A stretch of 64,000 bases of DNA, from contig NZ_VDEZ01000002.1 of the NCBI RefSeq assembly GCF_017922435.1, positions 186,001-250,000 on the forward strand. Direction: 5' to 3'. The translations under genes were made by a program, and so were the position numbers. This document shows positions 7,528 through 17,397 of this stretch, piece after piece. The notes beneath the pieces are model-generated. The model made no database searches. It worked only from the letters and a program-made list of their open reading frames with translations, and had not been told where the DNA came from. The stretch comes from Thalassospira sp. ER-Se-21-Dark. GTDB lineage: Bacteria > Pseudomonadota > Alphaproteobacteria > Rhodospirillales > Thalassospiraceae. Within the stretch, counting starts at the first letter, position 1, and every line of letters starts with the position of its first letter.

Positions 7528-9510
7528 TTAAACCAGTTCCTTGGCCGCTTTGACCAGCGCGTCGGCGGTGATGCCGAAATGCTCGTAAAGGACCGGGGCC
7601 GGTGCCGAGGCACCAAATCCGTGCATACCGATAACCTTACCGTTATCGCCAACATATTTTTCCCAGCCGAAGACCGATAGCGCTTCGATGGCAACGCGCG
7701 GTGCGCTGCCCAGAACGTCCTTGCGGTATTCCGGCGACTGGGCGTCAAACAGTTCCCAGCTCGGCAGCGAAACAACAGCAGCATTGATGCCGTCTGCTTT
7801 GAGTTTCGCCTGTGCGTCCATCGCGATCTCGACTTCCGAACCGGTCGCGATCAGGGTGACCTGACGATCACCGTCGCAATCGGAAATCACATAACCGCCG
7901 CGTGCGACAAGGTTGTCTTCGCGGTATTCGGTGCGCAGAACCGGAAGGTTCTGACGGGTCAGTGCCAGAACGGTCGGGCCGGTTTCGTTGGTGATCGACA
8001 TTGCCCATGCTTCGGCAGTTTCAACCGCATCGGCCGGGCGGATCACGGTCACATTCGGCATGGCGCGAAGCGATGCGACATGTTCGACCGGCTGGTGGGT
8101 CGGGCCGTCTTCGCCAAGACCGATGGAATCATGAGTCATGACGTAAACAACGCGCTGGTTCATCAGCGCCGAAAGACGGATCGCCGGGCGGCAATAGTCG
8201 GTGAACACCAAGAAGGTACCGCCATAAGGCAGAACGCCACCATGCAGTGCCAGACCGTTCATGGCTGCTGCCATGCCGTGCTCACGGATACCGTAATAGA
8301 TATAACCACCTTCATAACCGCCATCGGCGGTGATCGGTGCCTGAACACTGGTCTTGGTGTTGTTCGACCCGGTCAGGTCGGCAGAACCGCCGATCATTTC
8401 CGGGATCGCCTTGGTCAGCACTTCGAGAACATTCTCGGATGCCTTGCGGGTTGCGACCTTCGGCTTGTCTTCGGTGATCTGTTTTTTGTAGTCGTTGAAG
8501 GCTTCGATCCAGTTTTCCGGAAGCTTGCCTTCGATGCGGCGCTCGAACTCGTCTTTCAGGGCTGCTTCCAGACCTTCGAAACGCGAACCCCAGGCATTGA
8601 AGTCCTCGGCACCGCGTGCGCCCGCAGAAAGCCATGCGTCACGGACATCTGCCGGGATTTCAAACGGCTCGGAATCCCAGCCGAGTTTTTTGCGTGCACC
8701 AGCAAGTTCTTCAGCACCAAGCGGGGAGCCATGCGTTGCCGAGGTGCCACCCTTGGTCGGTGCGCCAAAACCGATTTCGGTTTTGCAGGCAATCATCGAC
8801 GGCGTGCTGGTGGTTTTGGCTTTGGCAATGGCTGCTTCGATTGCTGCCGGATCGTGGCCGTCGATCTGCTGAACGTCCCAGCCAGCAGCTTCAAAGCGCT
8901 TCTTGTGATCTTCCGAAGTCGAAAGCGAGGTCGGGCCATCAATCGAAATGCCGTTGTCATCGAACAGAACGATGAGTTTCGACAGTTTCATGTGACCTGC
9001 CATCGAAATGGCTTCCTGGGAAATACCTTCCATCAGGCAACCATCACCGGCAATCACATAGGTGTAGTGGTCAACAACGCTGTCACCGAAACGGGCATTC
9101 ATGATGCGCTCGCCAAGGGCGAAACCGACCGAGGTCGCAATACCCTGACCCAGCGGGCCGGTGGTGGTTTCAATGCCTTCGCCGTGGCCGTATTCCGGGT
9201 GGCCCGCGGTGCGGTAGCCCATCTGACGGAAATTCTTGATCTGATCAAGATCGAAGTCTTCATACCCGGTCAGGTGCAGAAGCGAATAAAGAAGCATCGA
9301 ACCGTGACCTGCGGACAGGATGAAACGGTCGCGGTCCGGCCAGTTCGGGTGCTTCGGATCGAATTTCAAGAATTTGGTATAAAGAACAGTCGCAACGTCT
9401 GCCATGCCCATCGGCATGCCCGGATGACCGGATTTGGCCTTCTCGACAGCGTCGGCCGAGAGGAAGCGAATGGCATTGGCCATGCGGTTGTGTTCTACTT
9501 GCGTCGTCAT
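7528..9510 (-). CDS. tkt: Transketolase
   Basis: A 660-residue thiamine-diphosphate enzyme of the pentose phosphate / Calvin pathways. Seen: SGHPGMPMGMADV near the N-terminus, GPLGQGIATSVGFAL, the ThDP-binding GDGCLMEG ... DDNGISIDG segment, IREHGMAAAMNG with the catalytic Glu, and the HDSIGLGEDGPTHQPVEH loop. The open frame runs to 9612, but ATG 9510 (MTTQVEHNRMANAIRFL) has AGGAA 9 nt upstream and gives the usual length. Upstream lies a 676-nt gap, the left 300 nt of which must hold the tkt promoter. Confidence 0.97.
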   Translation of the reverse strand: MTTQVEHNRMANAIRFLSADAVEKAKSGHPGMPMGMADVATVLYTKFLKFDPKHPNWPDRDRFILSAGHGSMLLYSLLHLTGYEDFDLDQIKNFRQMGYRTAGHPEYGHGEGIETTTGPLGQGIATSVGFALGERIMNARFGDSVVDHYTYVIAGDGCLMEGISQEAISMAGHMKLSKLIVLFDDNGISIDGPTSLSTSEDHKKRFEAAGWDVQQIDGHDPAAIEAAIAKAKTTSTPSMIACKTEIGFGAPTKGGTSATHGSPLGAEELAGARKKLGWDSEPFEIPADVRDAWLSAGARGAEDFNAWGSRFEGLEAALKDEFERRIEGKLPENWIEAFNDYKKQITEDKPKVATRKASENVLEVLTKAIPEMIGGSADLTGSNNTKTSVQAPITADGGYEGGYIYYGIREHGMAAAMNGLALHGGVLPYGGTFLVFTDYCRPAIRLSALMNQRVVYVMTHDSIGLGEDGPTHQPVEHVASLRAMPNVTVIRPADAVETAEAWAMSITNETGPTVLALTRQNLPVLRTEYREDNLVARGGYVISDCDGDRQVTLIATGSEVEIAMDAQAKLKADGINAAVVSLPSWELFDAQSPEYRKDVLGSAPRVAIEALSVFGWEKYVGDNGKVIGMHGFGASAPAPVLYEHFGITADALVKAAKELV

Positions 9511-9809
9511 GTGATGCGGTTCCTGGGGGTTTCGCGGTCGGGCGATGAAAACACTTTTCCATTTATTAACGGAATTCGCGCGGAAGATGCCCTTACAGGG
9601 GGCATACGTCAACCGCTTCTATCGAAAATCTGCCATGTTATCTTGATTCAGATTAACCACGCCGCCCTTCGCCATCGCAGATTGGCCGTACTGTTGACCA
9701 GTTTAGCGCGCCAGTTCTATGTTTTGAACACGGGCAGGGGATCGGGCATCGTTGATGCGGTTTGACTTCGCCGGGGCAAAACGGTTGTTGATCGGAATCT
9801 GTGATGTTA

Positions 9810-10072
9810 GGTTCAGGATCCATTAATTTGGTTTAAATGGCAGACGATATATTTGTGAAATTCAAGGAAAAGTCCGCCGGGCGGGCTGGTATCCCGGCCA
9901 AGGGCTTTGACGCAGGAGTTTGCAAATATAACGTCTGTCCTTCGGATTCACCGGATTTGCACGGGCTACTTTGTCGCAAAGCCTTGAAAGATGTACATCT
10001 TCCTGCGGTTTTGCTTCGCGTATCCGCACAAATCCGGTGAACCATTCAAATCAAATTAATGGGTCCTGAACC
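9810..10072. mobile_element. MITE-like element with 34-nt imperfect terminal inverted repeats
   Basis: The two ends (9807-9840 and 10042-10075) are inverted copies, matching at 31 of 34 positions by my count. Taking GGTTCAGGA...TCCTGAACC as the termini, a TA dinucleotide flanks each side (9808-9809, 10073-10074), as expected for a Tc1/mariner/IS630-type TA duplication. Inside is a second perfect 13-bp inverted pair (9947-9959 with 10029-10041) and a 14-nt palindrome (9988-10001). There is no transposase; short open frames inside are not convincing. It lies in the 676-nt gap between tkt and the zapA operon. The alternative is a long structured RNA. Confidence 0.65.
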
Positions 10073-10186
10073 TAAAATCAGCCATGATCATGACATCTTC
10101 GACAGGTCAGATCGGTTTTCGATGAGTCGCCGCAGACAATCAACGTCTGCGTTCTTTGGGTAAACAGCAAACATTCGGGTAGGGTT

Positions 10187-10453
10187 ATGTCGCGGTTGCA
10201 ACAGGCAAGTGATCGGCTGAAAGCAGCATTGGAACGTCTGGAAACGGCTGCGGAGTCGGCAATCGACGCCAAAAGCCAGGCTACAGACGCTGACACGGCA
10301 GAGGTCGAAACCCTGCGTGGTCAACTTTCGGCACTCCGTGAAGATTACGACAGGCTTTGTCGCACCACCGAAACGGTTTCAAACCGCCTTGATGGCGCTG
10401 TTGATCAGCTCAAACTCGTCCTTGATGAAGAACCCGCAAAGAAACAGGCATAA
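10187..10453 (+). CDS. Small coiled-coil protein upstream of zapA (DUF4164-like)
   Basis: An 88-residue, almost entirely helical protein with heptad-like Leu/Ala spacing (LQQASDRLKAALERLETA; LRGQLSALREDYDRL). Such proteins commonly precede zapA in alphaproteobacteria and have been grouped as DUF4164. The stop is 3 nt before the zapA start, so the two are translated from one mRNA. A ZapB-like or other cell-division role is inference from position and coiled-coil character only. Confidence 0.8.
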   Translation: MSRLQQASDRLKAALERLETAAESAIDAKSQATDADTAEVETLRGQLSALREDYDRLCRTTETVSNRLDGAVDQLKLVLDEEPAKKQA

Positions 10454-10456
10454 TTC

Positions 10457-10798
10457 ATGGCACAGGTTTCCATTCGTATTAACGGTCGTAGCTACGACAT
10501 CGCATGTGACGACGGCCAGGAAGAACGCATTCACGCGCTTGCCAGCTATGTCGACGAGCGGGTCAAGGAAATCTCCGATGCGGTGGGTCAGATCGGTGAA
10601 CAACGTCTGCTGGTCATGACAAGCCTTCTGATTGCCGACGAACTGAGCATGGCACAGGAAAAACTCAATACCGGCCAAATTCCGGCGGTTGCAGAGGTCG
10701 GTAGCCTGTCCGCCGCCGAAGGTGACGCACTGGCAGAAAATATCGAAAGCATGGCCGAACGGGTCGAGGTGCTTGCCGATCGTCTTTGCAAAGGCTGA
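10457..10798 (+). CDS. zapA: Cell division protein ZapA
   Basis: A 113-residue FtsZ-associated protein that bundles FtsZ filaments at mid-cell. The N-terminal domain shows the family pattern VSIRINGRSYDIACDDGQEE with HALASYVDERVKEI, followed by QRLLVMTSLLIADEL and a C-terminal coiled coil. As in many proteobacteria a 6S RNA candidate follows it; the 5-formyltetrahydrofolate cyclo-ligase gene that often comes next is missing here. Confidence 0.93.
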   Translation: MAQVSIRINGRSYDIACDDGQEERIHALASYVDERVKEISDAVGQIGEQRLLVMTSLLIADELSMAQEKLNTGQIPAVAEVGSLSAAEGDALAENIESMAERVEVLADRLCKG

Positions 10799-10944
10799 TC
10801 AGGCGACTGTAGTCTGCCGCATGGCTGGTCTGATCACGGGCCGAATTCATGCAATCTACTTGAAATTCAGCTGGTCGAGGACTAAGTTCCGGTCGCTGAC
10901 AGTTTGCGATGCGTCGTTCGCGGCGATCAAGAACCCAGCACAAG

Positions 10945-11130
10945 GGGGCTGCCCTGTTCGTCAGGTTCGCTAATTCCCGGGGCCGATGCTCATTTCTCTA
11001 GGGAGCTGTCCCTGTCGAGGCCGTGGTCTCGTTATACGGCGCCCACCTGCACTCGCAGGTCACGAGGAATTACCAAATGGCCAACGGCAGTGGTGGCTCC
11101 CGCTTATTTTGCTTAGGGTCATGACCCTAA
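10945..11130 (+). ncRNA. ssrS: Probable 6S RNA (ssrS)
   Basis: The stretch between zapA and the YmdB-type gene folds as one long interrupted rod, as 6S RNA does. GGGAGC (11001-11006) can pair with GCTCCC near 11096-11101; inside, GGCC/GGCC, GGT/ACC and CTCGT/ACGAG pairs lead to a terminal hairpin CCTGC-actc-GCAGG (11046-11059). The location directly after zapA is the classical ssrS site. 6S RNA mimics an open promoter and sequesters sigma-70 RNA polymerase in stationary phase. An 18-nt palindrome (11113-11130) follows and may be the processing or termination point. Exact ends are estimates. Confidence 0.72.
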
Positions 11131-11230
11131 AACTCCCTTTTCCATTTCGTGATGCCGGTCATGCGTCCCGGGGCAGGGTGCATTAAACGAAACATGTCTG
11201 CCTGCTGGCTGACGCAATACAGGAAGCACA

Positions 11231-12046
11231 ATGCGTTTACTTCATCTTGGCGACGTTCTGGGGCAGTCCGGTCGCAGGGCAGCGCTTGAAGCGCTCCCGA
11301 TGCTACGTGATCGGTTGTCGGTTGATATCGCGGTGGTGAATGTCGAAAACGCAGCACACGGCTTTGGCGTCACGGCAAAAATCTGCAAGGAATTCTATGA
11401 TGCCGGTGCCGATGTCCTGACCACGGGCAATCACGTCTGGGATCAGCGCGAAATCATCGCCTATATCGACGAAGATGAAAAACTGCTGCGTCCCTGGAAC
11501 TTCCCCGACGGGACGCCCGGCAACGGTGATTATGTCTTCAAGACCAAGTCGGGCAAGAAGGTCTGCGTGATTAACATGATGGGCCGTCTGTTCATGGATC
11601 CGTTGTCCTGCCCGTTCCAAGGCGCAGACAAGCTGTTTAACAAGCATAAGCTTGGCAAGAATGTCGATGCCGTGATCGTCGATTTCCACGCCGAAACCAC
11701 GTCGGAAAAAATGGCGTTTGGCCATCATTGCGATGGGCGGGCGTCGCTTGTGCTGGGCACGCACACCCACGTGCCGACGGCCGATGCCCAGATCCTGCCA
11801 AATGGTACCGGCTACCAGACCGACGTTGGCATGTGCGGCGATTTTGATTCCGTCATTGGCATGAAAAAAGAAAACTCGGTTCGCAAATTCATCACCAAGA
11901 TGCCGTCCGGCCGGTTCGAACCGGCAGAAGGCCCGGCAACGGTGTGTGGCGTCTATGTTGAGACTGACGACAATACCGGCTTGGCAAAGCGGATTGAAGC
12001 GGTGCGCATCGGTGGCCGCCTTAAAGGCAGCTGGCCCAGCGCCTGA
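11231..12046 (+). CDS. YmdB-type metallophosphoesterase (TIGR00282 family)
   Basis: A 271-residue calcineurin-like phosphodiesterase. Metal ligands are all visible: LGD (Asp8), NVEN (37-40), TGNHVWD (65-71), DFHAETTSEK (151-160) and LGTHTHVPTAD (175-185). Characterised relatives hydrolyse 2',3'-cyclic nucleotides; the true substrate here is not known. The gene is alone on the plus strand between the 6S candidate and a bidirectional terminator shared with the convergent chemoreceptor gene. Confidence 0.9.
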   Translation: MRLLHLGDVLGQSGRRAALEALPMLRDRLSVDIAVVNVENAAHGFGVTAKICKEFYDAGADVLTTGNHVWDQREIIAYIDEDEKLLRPWNFPDGTPGNGDYVFKTKSGKKVCVINMMGRLFMDPLSCPFQGADKLFNKHKLGKNVDAVIVDFHAETTSEKMAFGHHCDGRASLVLGTHTHVPTADAQILPNGTGYQTDVGMCGDFDSVIGMKKENSVRKFITKMPSGRFEPAEGPATVCGVYVETDDNTGLAKRIEAVRIGGRLKGSWPSA

Positions 12047-12077
12047 CGCCCAAGGCGACAGTCAAACGATCAAAGAA

Positions 12078-12103
12078 AAAGGCCCGCCGGATGACGGGCC
12101 TTT
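12078..12103. terminator. Bidirectional terminator between ymdB-like gene and chemoreceptor
   Basis: A 9-bp stem AAAGGCCCG with an 8-nt loop, A-rich on the left and T-rich on the right, lies between two converging genes and can serve both strands. Confidence 0.8.
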
Positions 12104-12127
12104 GTCGTTTCAGATGTTCGTTGCAAA

Positions 12128-14365
12128 TTACGCCGCGCGATCACGGGCCTGCTGACGCAAATCATCAAGGATGACAGTAATGCGCGTGCGCAGTTCACTG
12201 ACTTTCTCGGATGCCGAACGCGACGTGTTAAGCACTTCACCAGACAACTGGCCGGTGCGGCCGGTTTCATTGGCAACCTCGGCAATCGATGCCGACACAG
12301 CGCGCGTTCGGTCCGCCGCACCACGCACGTTACGCGTGATTTCGTCGGTTGCGGCCCCTTGCTGTTCAACCGCGGCCGAAATCGTCGTGGCAATCTCGTT
12401 GAGGCTATCAATGATCGAGCCGATTTCGCCAATGGCGGTGACAGATTCACCGGTTGCTTTCTGAATGCCGGAAATCTGTCCCGAGATTTCCTCGGTCGCC
12501 TTTTCGGTCTGGTTGGCAAGGTTTTTGACCTCTGCCGCGACAACAGCAAAGCCCTTGCCAGCATCGCCGGCGCGTGCCGCCTCGATGGTGGCGTTCAGCG
12601 CCAGAAGGTTGGTCTGCTCCGCAATGTCGGTGATCAGTGCGATCACCTCGCCAATGCGGCTTGCCGACTGCGACAGGCTGTTGACCAGTTCGTTGGTGTG
12701 TTGCGCGCGTTGCGCGGCTTCGTTCGAAATACGCGTGGTTTCCGCCATCTGACGGTTAATCTCCGCGTTCGAGCTTGAAAGCTGCTCGGTGGCGGAGGCA
12801 ACGGTTTCGACATTGCCGGTGGCTTCATCGGCCGATTTCGAGACCTCGTCACTCTGACCTGACACCAGTTCGGCACTGTCGGTCATCTGACCTGATACGC
12901 CTTGAAGCTGTTCGGCAAGGGTGGCGATTTCAGTCACCGCACTTTCGACTTCACCCTGCAGGGTATCAGCAAGTGACAGCAATTCGTCGCGCAGTGCCTC
13001 GTTGCGTTCACGGTTCAGGCGTTCTTCCTCGGCCTGCATGTCGCGGACCTTGATCGCGTTTGCCTTGAACACATCAACCGCACGGCCCATGGCAGAAATT
13101 TCGTCACTGCCACCTGATGGAACGGCCGCATCAAGATCGCCATCAGCCAGCGAAATCATCGATTTCTGAAGACCGGCAAGGCGACGCAACAGGTTGCCAC
13201 GCACATAAACCAGATAGATCAGAAGCGGAATAATGATCGCCGCGGCACCAACGCCGTACATCACCAGCGAGCTTTGCTGGGTCAGGGTGCTTGCGGTGTC
13301 GGCTGATTTGTCGACGCCGGATTGAAGATCGGCGACAAGCGCGTTCACACCATCTTCCATCGCGGCGGCAAATTCGGCGCTGTCTTCAACGATGTCGATC
13401 TGGTCGTCGGCCAGTTTAAGTTCTTCGCTGCGCAGGGATGAAATGCTTTTGCGGCCCATCGACAGCTTTTTGATGTCGCCAAGCAGGCCTTCATAGAATT
13501 TCTTGAGCTTCTCGTTCTCAAGTTCAGCAATGGTATTGGCAACGACACCAACCGCCCCACGAACCTGAACGCCCATGATGCGAAGCTGCATGCGATCGTC
13601 TGATGACGCGGCGGACAGAACGGTGTTGCTGATTTCAGCACCACTATTCGCAAGCTGCAGGATAGGGGCCTGGGCTGCCATCAATTCATCGAGTTTAAAC
13701 AGAAGTCCCTTGGTTGAGGCTTCCTGTTCATCGGTCAAGAAGGCGCCAGCCTGACGCAAGTCATGAACCTGGCTGGTAACTTCGGTGATTTTGGTTTGGG
13801 ATGCCGACAGGATCGGCTGGATCATCGAGTTGTATTTGCCGGTCAGTTGCTGGAACTTCGCAAGGGAATCCGAAAGTTGGCCTGCGACCTCGAAACGTTC
13901 AATCGTCGTGTCATGAAGTTCCTGAAGCGACTCAGCAAGGCTTTGGCCATTGGTTTCGATCACCGACAGCGTTTCTTCTGGAAGGCCCGACTGGCTCAGC
14001 ACCGCAAGATTTTCCTGCAAGTTTGCAAGCATCACATCAAGGTCAGCCTTGACCGCCTGTTCTTCTTCAACGGTGGATGCCGCGATAATGCGTGGTGCGG
14101 AGGCCACAATTTTCGCACTGGTTGTTGCGAGCTGCTGGGCAGCAAACATTGGCGGAAGTTGCTCGTAGGCAATCGTGTCAAGCTGGTTGCCGAATTTGGT
14201 AAAAGAGAAGACCGATACGGCCGCAGCCAAGATTGCAATCAGACCGACAAGAAAGAAGGCACCCGCCAACTTTTCACGTACGCCAAGCCCTGCTTTGTTC
14301 GTCTTTGTTGTGTTCTTCTTTTTTGACGATGACGGCTTTGCGCCGCGCTTGAAACTTAAACCCAT
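12128..14365 (-). CDS. Methyl-accepting chemotaxis protein A
   Basis: A 745-residue chemoreceptor. A Lys-rich cytoplasmic tail precedes TM1 (about 32-54); a long helical periplasmic sensor domain follows; TM2 is at about 367-388, then a HAMP domain and the signalling coiled coil whose hairpin tip is [21 protein letters not shown]. The C-terminus has no NWETF-type CheR pentapeptide. The frame extends to 14464, but ATG 14365 with AGGT 7 nt upstream starts a normal leader. It is a paralogue of the receptor at 14740, with nearly the same signalling domain and a diverged sensor domain. The ligand is unknown. Confidence 0.93.
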   Translation of the reverse strand: MGLSFKRGAKPSSSKKKNTTKTNKAGLGVREKLAGAFFLVGLIAILAAAVSVFSFTKFGNQLDTIAYEQLPPMFAAQQLATTSAKIVASAPRIIAASTVEEEQAVKADLDVMLANLQENLAVLSQSGLPEETLSVIETNGQSLAESLQELHDTTIERFEVAGQLSDSLAKFQQLTGKYNSMIQPILSASQTKITEVTSQVHDLRQAGAFLTDEQEASTKGLLFKLDELMAAQAPILQLANSGAEISNTVLSAASSDDRMQLRIMGVQVRGAVGVVANTIAELENEKLKKFYEGLLGDIKKLSMGRKSISSLRSEELKLADDQIDIVEDSAEFAAAMEDGVNALVADLQSGVDKSADTASTLTQQSSLVMYGVGAAAIIIPLLIYLVYVRGNLLRRLAGLQKSMISLADGDLDAAVPSGGSDEISAMGRAVDVFKANAIKVRDMQAEEERLNRERNEALRDELLSLADTLQGEVESAVTEIATLAEQLQGVSGQMTDSAELVSGQSDEVSKSADEATGNVETVASATEQLSSSNAEINRQMAETTRISNEAAQRAQHTNELVNSLSQSASRIGEVIALITDIAEQTNLLALNATIEAARAGDAGKGFAVVAAEVKNLANQTEKATEEISGQISGIQKATGESVTAIGEIGSIIDSLNEIATTISAAVEQQGAATDEITRNVRGAADRTRAVSASIAEVANETGRTGQLSGEVLNTSRSASEKVSELRTRITVILDDLRQQARDRAA

Positions 14366-14691
14366 AATTAAACCTACCCCGTAGACCAAAGAGACAAGCG
14401 TCGCCACATCTGGTGCCGACGCATGCATGTACGTCGTCTGAACGTCTGTTCCCTGCCAAGCCACATTGGGGAATACCCGATATCTGACCCTTAGCGGATC
14501 TCGGGAAAAAAATTGGGGCTCGAACTATTATTATTGTTGTCCAATGTAGCACAGTAATCGCAGGGAGATCATGAATTTTCGGCCAATTCTGTGAGGCCGT
14601 ATAGATTTCATGCGCAGGCCAGCAAGGAGTTTTGCGACGCCTGTGCTTTTTCAGCCCGCAAGGCGATGTTTTTCAGTGTTGCCGTCAAACA
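14366..14691. other. Upstream region of chemoreceptor A
   Basis: No gene is seen. The region must hold the promoter of the minus-strand receptor. At 14476-14493 two adjoining blocks (CCCGATAT and CTGACCCTTA, plus strand) recur in swapped order upstream of the second receptor (17171-17190), suggesting a shared regulatory site. The part from 14510 to 14600 is AT-rich. Confidence 0.4.
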
Positions 14692-14718
14692 AAAAGGCCC
14701 GCCAATGGCGGGCCTTTT
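14692..14718 (-). terminator. Rho-independent terminator after chemoreceptor B
   Basis: A 12-bp perfect stem (AAAAGGCCCGCC and complement) with a 3-nt loop and U-rich flanks, 21 nt after the stop of the second chemoreceptor; it separates the two tandem receptor genes. Confidence 0.92.
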
Positions 14719-14739
14719 GTCATCAAGTTTTGCCTGTGA

Positions 14740-16914
14740 TCAGGATGCTGCGCGATCATGTGCCTGTTTGCGCAGATCATCCAGAATGCCGTTGATCCGC
14801 GAACGCAGGTTTTCGACCTTCTGCGATGCATCCTGTGCAGTTGCCAGAACCTGACTGGACAGTTCGCCTGTCTTGCTGGTTTCATTGGCAACCTCGTTGA
14901 TCGAGGCCGATACAGAACGCGTGCGATCCGCAGCCCCGCGCACGTTGCGCGTGATCTCGTCGGTGGCGGCACCCTGTTCCTCGACCGCGGCCGAGATGGT
15001 GGTCGCGATCTCATTGATGTTTTCAATGATACGGCCGATATCGCCGATGGCATTGACGGACTCACCGGTGGCTTTCTGAATGCCCGAAATCTGGCCAGAA
15101 ATTTCCTCGGTGGCTTTTTCCGTCTGGTTGGCAAGGTTTTTGACCTCGGCAGCAACAACCGCAAAGCCCTTGCCCGCATCCCCGGCACGTGCCGCCTCGA
15201 TGGTGGCGTTCAGTGCCAGAAGGTTGGTCTGCTCGGCAATGTCGGTGATCAGTGCGATCACTTCGCCAATGCGGTCTGCAGACTGCGACAGGCTGACCAC
15301 AAGTTCGTTGGTTTCCTGTGCACGGTTGGATGCTTCGTTCGAGATACGGGTCGATTCCGCCATCTGACGGTTGATTTCCGCATTCGATGCCGACAGCTGT
15401 TCGGTCGCAGCGGCAACCGTTTCAACGTTGCCGGTCGCTTCCTGTGCAGAGCTTGCAACTTCTTCGGTCTGACCCGAAACCAGTTCCGCACTTGACGTCA
15501 TCTGACCGGAAACGCCTTGAAGCTGATCACCAAGGGCCGCGATTTCGTTCACGGCACTTTCAACTTCGTTCTGCAGGGTATCGGCCAGTGCCAGCAACTC
15601 GTCACGAAGTGCTTCGTTGCGTTCATGGTTAAGGCGTTCTTCCTCGGCCTGCATGGCCTGGACCTTAAGGGCGTTGTCCTTAAAGACATCAACCGCACGG
15701 CCCATGGCGCTGATTTCGTCATTGCCCTTGGATGGCACGACGACATCAAGGTTGCCATCAGCAAGCTGAACCATGGTTTTCTGCAAACCGCCAAGACGGC
15801 GCAGAACGTTGCCACGCACATACAGCACATAAATCGCAAGCGAGATAATGATGGCTGCGACGGCGACAACAAACAGGGCAGTCAGGCTCTGTTTCTCGAC
15901 AACTTTTGCCTGGGCGGCGGCATCATTGACTTCTGCATTCAGACCGGCAACCAGTTCGGCAACGCTGTTACGCATTGCGTTGGCATATTCGCCACTCTGC
16001 ACAACCAGCGCCTGGCTTTGTTCGGTGGCCTCAAGTTCACGTTTGCGCAGTTCAGGCAGGCTACCTTCACCAACCGAAAGCTTCTGCATCTTGTCGATCA
16101 GATCGACATAGAATGCCTTGAGGCGATCATTATCAAGCTCTTCAAGCTTGCTCAGCGCATCGGTGTACGTTCCGCGAATACGCACCGGAATGATCGACAG
16201 GCGCACCGCCTGGGTTTCCGTGGTGCTGGAAATGATCATGTTTGATGCGGCAGAACCCAGACGCTCGATATCAAGGATCGGCGTGCGCGTCTCGATCGCT
16301 GATGCGAACTTCTGGAAGGACTCAAGAATTTCTTCTTTGTCCGCGCTGTATTTCTTTGAAGGGTCTTCTTCAAAGGACGAGGCGTATTCGCTGCCTTGGG
16401 CGATGTCGTTCTGGGTATAGGACAGCACCGGCTTCAGGGTGTCACCATACCGTTTCGCCAGATTCTGGAACTCTTCGAGTTTCGCGGCTTTTTCGTCGCT
16501 GATCTGGAAACGTTCCTGGGTCACTTCATGCAGCTGTTTGAGGTTATCCTCAAGCAGGGCGCGATTGTCGTTGATGCTTGCAATTACCGCGGGCATAAAG
16601 CCGGTCGCCTCAATTTCAGCGATGCGGACATTAAGCTCTTCAAGACGAACCGCAAGTTCGTCGTTAATCGCGGTTTCTTCTTCCGGATTGGCAGCGGCCA
16701 CGATGCGTGGCGCAATGGCGACAATTTCGGCACTTCCGGTTGCCAGTGACTGAGCCGCGGCAATCGGCGGAAGCTTTTCTTCGGTAATGGTATTAAGCGC
16801 ACTACCGAACTGATTGAAGGAAATAGCACCGACAATGGCAGAAATCACTGCCATCAATCCGACCACAGCAAACGATATCAAAAGTTTGCTTTGGACCCCG
16901 AATTTAGTTCCCAT
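14740..16914 (-). CDS. Methyl-accepting chemotaxis protein B
   Basis: A 724-residue chemoreceptor with TM1 at about 11-33, a helical periplasmic domain of roughly 320 residues, TM2 ([23 protein letters not shown]), HAMP, and the conserved tip [21 protein letters not shown]. The signalling half is almost identical to receptor A just downstream, whereas the sensor half has diverged, the pattern of a tandem duplication followed by ligand specialisation. ATG 16914 has AAAGG about 8 nt upstream; the longer frame to 16992 is not needed. Confidence 0.93.
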   Translation of the reverse strand: MGTKFGVQSKLLISFAVVGLMAVISAIVGAISFNQFGSALNTITEEKLPPIAAAQSLATGSAEIVAIAPRIVAAANPEEETAINDELAVRLEELNVRIAEIEATGFMPAVIASINDNRALLEDNLKQLHEVTQERFQISDEKAAKLEEFQNLAKRYGDTLKPVLSYTQNDIAQGSEYASSFEEDPSKKYSADKEEILESFQKFASAIETRTPILDIERLGSAASNMIISSTTETQAVRLSIIPVRIRGTYTDALSKLEELDNDRLKAFYVDLIDKMQKLSVGEGSLPELRKRELEATEQSQALVVQSGEYANAMRNSVAELVAGLNAEVNDAAAQAKVVEKQSLTALFVVAVAAIIISLAIYVLYVRGNVLRRLGGLQKTMVQLADGNLDVVVPSKGNDEISAMGRAVDVFKDNALKVQAMQAEEERLNHERNEALRDELLALADTLQNEVESAVNEIAALGDQLQGVSGQMTSSAELVSGQTEEVASSAQEATGNVETVAAATEQLSASNAEINRQMAESTRISNEASNRAQETNELVVSLSQSADRIGEVIALITDIAEQTNLLALNATIEAARAGDAGKGFAVVAAEVKNLANQTEKATEEISGQISGIQKATGESVNAIGDIGRIIENINEIATTISAAVEEQGAATDEITRNVRGAADRTRSVSASINEVANETSKTGELSSQVLATAQDASQKVENLRSRINGILDDLRKQAHDRAAS

Positions 16915-17397
16915 TCTATCTAACCTTTTTTCCTGGCTGTTTCCGTATGGCTTCTTTGTCCATTCCGGTTGTTTCTGGCACCGCAGGATCATATGCAGTC
17001 CTGCGTTAGGCGACAGTTTGGCCCTTGAGAGTATTCTGCTTTAGTTTAATATCTACACCAGAGAACATTAATGAAAGAATATCAAGACGTCTGCAACATC
17101 TATCCGCGTATAGTGCACGACTATCCCCGGATAGGTTGGTCATGATTTCGGTGCATTAAGTCCCAAAAACCTGACCCTTACGCCCGATATTTGGCGATCT
17201 CGCCAAGCATGGCTGGACCTTGCTGGGTAAACAGGATATAGGAGCGGTCGAAATTTTCGTTCGCGTATGTCGCAGATATGAATGTGTCATCCTGCACATG
17301 CCCGGACGGGCTGGTCTGTCAGGGAACGCCCGTATGACCGGCGTGGTATCACCCGATACCGTTCCACTTCGAATTCATTGACGACAGGTTACAGGTT
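16915..17397. other. Divergent intergenic region, chemoreceptor B / yebC
   Basis: 483 nt without a convincing gene. It carries the promoters of the minus-strand receptor and of yebC on the plus strand. The segment 17040-17110 is AT-rich. 17171-17190 holds the CTGACCCTTA and CCCGATAT blocks also present upstream of receptor A. A small inverted repeat TTGGCG-atct-CGCCAA follows near 17191-17206. Confidence 0.4.

Noticed and set aside
9833..10045. Short frames on both strands inside the MITE-like element
   Set aside because: Both run through the terminal and internal inverted repeats, so their length follows from repeat symmetry; no ribosome sites or known domains.
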